Origin: Nocardioides guangzhouensis
GTDB taxonomy: Bacteria; Actinomycetota; Actinomycetes; Propionibacteriales; Nocardioidaceae
Direction: 5' to 3'
DNA: 64,000 nucleotides
Assembly: GCF_004519545.1 (NCBI RefSeq)
Contig: NZ_SDKM01000015.1
Coordinates: 22,475 to 86,474, forward strand
Shown piece by piece: positions 60,619-64,000 of this stretch. The position numbers and the translations under genes were made by a program. The notes under the pieces are model-generated. The model was not told the DNA's origin. It ran no database searches and saw nothing but the letters and a program-made list of their open reading frames with translations. Within the stretch, counting starts at the first letter, position 1. Each line of letters begins with the position of its first letter.

Positions 60619-61466
60619 GCGTCGTCCTCCGGGGTCTCGTCACCGGTCGAGGACTCGCCGCGCACGATCGCCAGGATCCGCCGGTCGATCCACTCGAGCC
60701 CGGGGTCCACGCGCATCTCGTAGTTCTCGGTGCCGACCCAGGCATGGAAGTCGCGGTGGCCCTGCGCGGTGGCGAACTCGTCGAGCTCCCGCTCCAGCGC
60801 CGCGTCCACCGGCACCTTCTCCTCCTCGGTGGAGGCGGTGAGGTAGAGCTCGTTGAGGTCCAGCAGCCGGGCCAGCTCGGTGACCGGGTCCGCGTGGTCG
60901 TCGACCCGCAGGTCGACCGCGATGTCGTCGAGGCCGCCGTACCCGGCGGCGTCGCGGACCACCAGCATCGCCGCCGACTGGCGACCGCGCCGGTCGCCGC
61001 CTGCCTCGTCGCCGGCGCGGAGGGAGGCCAGCAGTCGCTCCGCGAACGGTGTCTCGGGATCGGCGCCGGTCCACGCCTCCTCGATCGCCTCCACGACCTC
61101 CTCGCCGGCGAGGATGTTCCCCTGGATGGCATAGCCGTCGCCGGTGCGGCTGCCGGCCCAGTCGAGGCACGCGTGGCCGGTGTGGCTCGCGGCCCCGCCG
61201 TCCTTGTCGACCACCCCGACCTGTCGGTGGTCGCGGCCCTCGTCCTGCTCGATGAGCGTCTGCACCACCTCGGAGGCGGTGCCGCCGTCGTCGAGATGGG
61301 CCAGCGCGAGCCCCTTCCAGGCCACGTTGGCCTCGGCCTGGGTGGCCACCGCCCCCACCCCGGCGACCGCGGCCGGCACTGCCGACCCCACCGCCAGAAA
61401 CTTCGAGGCGACCGCCACCCCCCAGGTCTCGCCGTCGTCCGACCGGGCCACGATGGAGAACGTCAT
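60615..61466 (-). CDS. DUF1028 (Ntn-hydrolase-like) protein
   Basis: 283 residues. The N-terminal 200 residues form the DUF1028 fold: MTFSIVARSDDGETWGVAVASKFLAVG, VAGVGAVATQAEANVAWKG and GYAIQGNILAGEEVVEAI. This belongs to the Ntn-hydrolase superfamily, though the usual nucleophile is not obvious here. The C-terminal 70 residues are a putative peptidoglycan-binding-like extension. Function unknown. Its stop overlaps glpK. Confidence 0.85.
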   Translation of the reverse strand: MTFSIVARSDDGETWGVAVASKFLAVGSAVPAAVAGVGAVATQAEANVAWKGLALAHLDDGGTASEVVQTLIEQDEGRDHRQVGVVDKDGGAASHTGHACLDWAGSRTGDGYAIQGNILAGEEVVEAIEEAWTGADPETPFAERLLASLRAGDEAGGDRRGRQSAAMLVVRDAAGYGGLDDIAVDLRVDDHADPVTELARLLDLNELYLTASTEEEKVPVDAALERELDEFATAQGHRDFHAWVGTENYEMRVDPGLEWIDRRILAIVRGESSTGDETPEDDA

Positions 61467-61483
61467 GGGCCGAGGCTAGCGGC

Positions 61484-62386
61484 CCTCCGCCGAGTCGGAT
61501 ATCCGCCGGCGCGGCCATCTCGATCGCCTCCGCGGCGTCGATCCCGGCCGGCTCGGTCGTCGGCGGCATCGTCGACCGGGTCGGCGCCCAGCGGGTGCTG
61601 CAGGTCGCGAACCTCGCGCAGGGCGTCGGCTTCGCGGCGTACCTCGTCGTCGACAGCTTCACCGGCGTGCTGCTGTCGACGGTGCTCGTCAGCGTCGGCC
61701 GGACGGCGTTCTGGGGCTCGTTCGGCGCCACCGTCGCCGTGATCTCGCGACCGGGGGAGCGGGGGCTGTGGTTCGGGTTCCTGGGCGCCCTGCGCAACGT
61801 CGGCTTCGCGCTCGGCGGCCTGGTGTCCGGGCTCGCGATCAGCATCGGCACGGAGACGGCGTACGCCGCGATCGTGGTCGCCAACGCCGTGTCCTACGCG
61901 CTCGCCTACCTGCTGCTGCGGGCGGTGCCCAACACGGTCGTCCACTCGACGTACGACGCGGGGGAGCGGCGGGAGGGCTGGGGCGTGGTTCTCCGCGACC
62001 GCCGCTACGGACTGCTGGTGCTCACCCAGGCCGCGTTCTCGATGTCGATGATGGCGCTGAACTTCGCGATGCCGATCTACGCCACCGAGACGCTCGGGCT
62101 GCCCGGCTGGGTGGCCGGCGCGCTGTTCACGATCAACACGGTGATGGTCGGGTGCGGGCAGGGACTGCTCGTGCGGTCGCTGACCGGCCGGGTCCGCAAC
62201 CGGGTGCTGCTGGTCGCGAACCTCGCCTTCGCCGCGTCGTACGTCGTGCTGCTGGGCGCCACCCGGGCCTCGGTCGTGGCGGCCACGCTGCTGGTCCTCG
62301 GCGGGGTCGCGATCTACAGCCCTGGCGAGATGCTCGGCGGGCCGGTGCTCGCCGACACGGGCGCCTCCTCACCAGACCTGGTCTGA
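61484..62386 (+). pseudogene. MFS transporter remnant, truncated at both ends
   Basis: An open frame of about 300 codons encodes mid-section helices of a major facilitator transporter, including the loop GGIVDRVGAQR (motif A) and GLWFGFLGALRNVGFALGG. No ATG, GTG or TTG precedes GTG 61595, which is already past motif A, and the first helix is missing because the opposite DUF1028 gene starts at 61466. The product ends at ADTGASSPDLV, where normal members continue through more helices. Most likely a decayed gene; a short functional protein from 61595 is less likely. Confidence 0.55.
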
Positions 62387-62468
62387 CGGCGGCGAGACGC
62401 CTCTGGCCGCGAGGTCGACTGCTGGCTAGAGTCGATGGCTCCGCCGTTGAACGATCCAAGGAGGGCTC

Positions 62469-63497
62469 ATGCGCGTCGGCGTACTCACTGGTGGGGGCGA
62501 CTGTCCCGGGCTGAACGCGGTGATCCGTGCCGTGGTCCGCAAGGGCGTGAAGACGCACGGGTTCGAGTTCGTCGGCTACCGCGACGGCTGGAAGGGCCCG
62601 CTCGAGGGCATCACCATGGAGCTCGGCATCGAGCAGTGCCGCGGCATCCTGCCCCGCGGCGGCACCATCCTGGGCTCTTCCCGCACGAACCCGTTCAAGA
62701 TCGACGGCGGCGTGGAGCGGATCCAGGAGAACCTCGCGAAGGACGGCGTCGACGCGCTGGTCGCGATCGGCGGCGAGGACACCCTCGGCGTGGCCACGAA
62801 GCTCGCCGACCTCGGCGTCGACGTGGTCGGGGTGCCCAAGACCATCGACAACGACCTCTCCGGCACCGACTTCACCTTCGGCTTCGACACCGCCGTCAAC
62901 ATCGCGACCGAGGCCATCGACCGGCTGCACACCACCGCCGAGTCCCACCACCGGGTGCTCGTCGTCGAGGTGATGGGCCGGCACGCCGGCTGGATCGCGC
63001 TGCACTCCGGGCTGGCCGGCGGCGCGAACATCGTGCTGATCCCGGAGCAGCCCTTCGACATCGAGGAGGTCTGCTCGCTGGTGGAGAGCCGGTTCGAGTC
63101 GAGGTACTCCCCGATCCTGGTGGTCTCCGAGGGCGCGATCCCCAAGGAGGGCGGCGACATGACGCTGGTCTCCCAGGAGCTCGACGCGTTCGGGCACGTC
63201 CGCCTCGGCGGCATCGGCGACCGGATCGCCAAGGAGATCGAGGACCGCACCGGCAAGGAGGCCCGGGCCGTGGTGCTCGGCCACATCCAGCGCGGCGGCA
63301 CCCCGACCGCCTTCGACCGCTGGCTGGCCACCAGGTTCGGCCTGGCCGCCATCGACGCGGTGGCCACCAAGAACTTCGGCACGATGATGGCGCTGCGCGG
63401 CACGAAGATCGAGCAGGTGCCGCTGATCGAGGGCACCGGCGAGCTCAAGCTGGTCAGCCCGGAGGAGTACGCCGAAGCGCAGGTCTTCTTCGGGTAG
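62469..63497 (+). CDS. 6-phosphofructokinase, probably PPi-dependent
   Basis: 342 residues, ATG start after AAGGAGGG. The PFK fold is clear: GVLTGGGDCPGLNAVIRA, GGEDT (101-105), PKTIDNDL (123-130), MGRHAGWIAL and GHIQRGGTPTAFDR. Position 104 is Asp and position 124 is Lys, the pair reported in pyrophosphate-dependent enzymes, where ATP-dependent ones have Gly at 104. It makes fructose 1,6-bisphosphate (and may run in reverse) in glycolysis. The neighbours are the MFS remnant and an APC permease. Confidence 0.9.
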   Translation: MRVGVLTGGGDCPGLNAVIRAVVRKGVKTHGFEFVGYRDGWKGPLEGITMELGIEQCRGILPRGGTILGSSRTNPFKIDGGVERIQENLAKDGVDALVAIGGEDTLGVATKLADLGVDVVGVPKTIDNDLSGTDFTFGFDTAVNIATEAIDRLHTTAESHHRVLVVEVMGRHAGWIALHSGLAGGANIVLIPEQPFDIEEVCSLVESRFESRYSPILVVSEGAIPKEGGDMTLVSQELDAFGHVRLGGIGDRIAKEIEDRTGKEARAVVLGHIQRGGTPTAFDRWLATRFGLAAIDAVATKNFGTMMALRGTKIEQVPLIEGTGELKLVSPEEYAEAQVFFG

Positions 63498-63613
63498 GGG
63501 ACACTCCCCGCCCCACGACCGACCGGACCGGCCGTGTAGCCGCACGCGGGAACGGGTAAGGACACAGTGGTCTGGACGGCCGTCCGGCCAGGGTCGAGCA
63601 GAGGAGCCCCGCG

Positions 63614-64000
63614 ATGTCCCAGACCGCCGAGACCGTCACGGCAGCAGAACCGGAGCCGACCGAGCTGAAGCGGGTGATGGGGCCGGGGCTCCTGCTCCTG
63701 TTCATCGTCGGCGACATCCTCGGTGCCGGCATCTACGCGGTCACCGGCCAGATGGCCGGGATCGTCGGTGGGCTGGTCTGGCTGCCCTTCCTGCTGGCCT
63801 TCGTGGTCGCGGCGCTCACCGCGATGTCCTACCTCGAGCTGGTCACGAAGTACCCGCAGTGCGCCGGAGCCGCGCTCTACACCCACAAGGCGTTCGGCAT
63901 CCACTTCGTGACGTTCCTGATCGCCTTCGCGGTGATCTGCTCGGGCATCACCTCGGCGTCGACGTCGGCGACCGTGCTCGCCCAGAACTTCACCGGCGGT
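63614..64000 (+). CDS. APC-family amino acid permease, 5' part
   Basis: The 129 visible codons start at an ATG with GAGGAG 8 bases upstream and continue past the window edge. After a polar N-terminus, LLLLFIVGDILGAGIYAVTG is helix 1 with the unwound GAGIY motif of APC transporters, followed by helices 2-4. Substrate cannot be read from this part. Confidence 0.85.
   Translation, partial: MSQTAETVTAAEPEPTELKRVMGPGLLLLFIVGDILGAGIYAVTGQMAGIVGGLVWLPFLLAFVVAALTAMSYLELVTKYPQCAGAALYTHKAFGIHFVTFLIAFAVICSGITSASTSATVLAQNFTGG

Noticed and set aside
58721..61132. 803-codon minus-strand open frame over the coiled-coil, glpK and DUF1028 genes
   Set aside because: A different frame holds the intact glycerol kinase and DUF1028 motifs. 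This frame gives only Arg/Pro/Ala-rich sequence.
1..64000. tRNA, rRNA, CRISPR arrays, insertion sequences, prophage
   Set aside because: None was seen: no transposase or integrase motifs, no regularly spaced repeats, and no cloverleaf-like TTCGA/CCA segments that stood out by eye. A tRNAscan and IS search would settle this.

Overview
The window is very GC-rich, codes densely on both strands, uses many GTG starts and has many 4-base stop/start overlaps. The gene set (actinobacterial aa3 oxidase with CtaF, fused QcrA/QcrB/QcrC of the bcc type, Flp/Tad pilus, MacS/MacR, an ArsA-like ATPase beside a ROK glucokinase, a c-di-AMP riboswitch before an NlpC/P60 hydrolase) points to an actinobacterium. 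Gene order and a hairpin repeat type suggest Nocardioidaceae (Nocardioides-like). This is inferred from gene content, not from a search.

Layout. 0-13 kb: a repeat-containing secreted protein cut by the window edge, a TusA-like protein and cysteine desulfurase, then the terminal respiratory chain (ctaC-ctaD-ctaF on +; ctaE-qcrC-qcrA-qcrB on -; a CtaG-like assembly protein), with an L,D-transpeptidase and a CynX/NimT-type MFS porter between. 13-16.4 kb: a degenerate receiver protein, trpD, a PAP2 phosphatase and a YgjV/GNAT-like membrane protein. 16.4-25 kb: two giant tandem paralogous secreted proteins (1184 and about 1630 aa) made of Fn3-like modules. 25-34 kb: a stand-alone Lrp/AsnC ligand domain, an LLM oxidoreductase, a DEDDh exonuclease/GIY-YIG fusion, a NYN protein, then a c-di-AMP riboswitch controlling an NlpC/P60 hydrolase, followed by two membrane metalloproteases.

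34-43.2 kb: a Tad/Flp pilus locus on the minus strand (cpaB, tadZ, tadA, a tadB fused to a vWA domain, tadC, a histidine kinase and LuxR-type regulator joined to it by overlaps, and two flp pilins). 43.5-48.4 kb: acyl-CoA synthetase, SRPBCC protein, ArsA-like ATPase, a small CxxC protein and a ROK glucokinase. 48.4-50.7 kb: tadG and tadE, separated from the main tad cluster. 50.8-59 kb: a second ROK kinase, a LOR/SDH-domain protein, a hydrolase, PlsC, MacS/MacR and small neighbours. 59-64 kb: glpK with a DUF1028 protein, a doubly truncated MFS remnant, a phosphofructokinase with a PPi-type active site, and the start of an APC permease.

The most interesting signal is a shared element of about 36 bp: an imperfect palindrome followed by a CAGG...CGATCGG-like block. 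It lies upstream of both giant Fn3 genes at the same distance, upstream of cpaB, and in diverged form upstream of flp. It suggests that the Tad pilus and the giant surface proteins form one co-regulated cell-surface system, possibly controlled by the two-component pair inside the tad operon.
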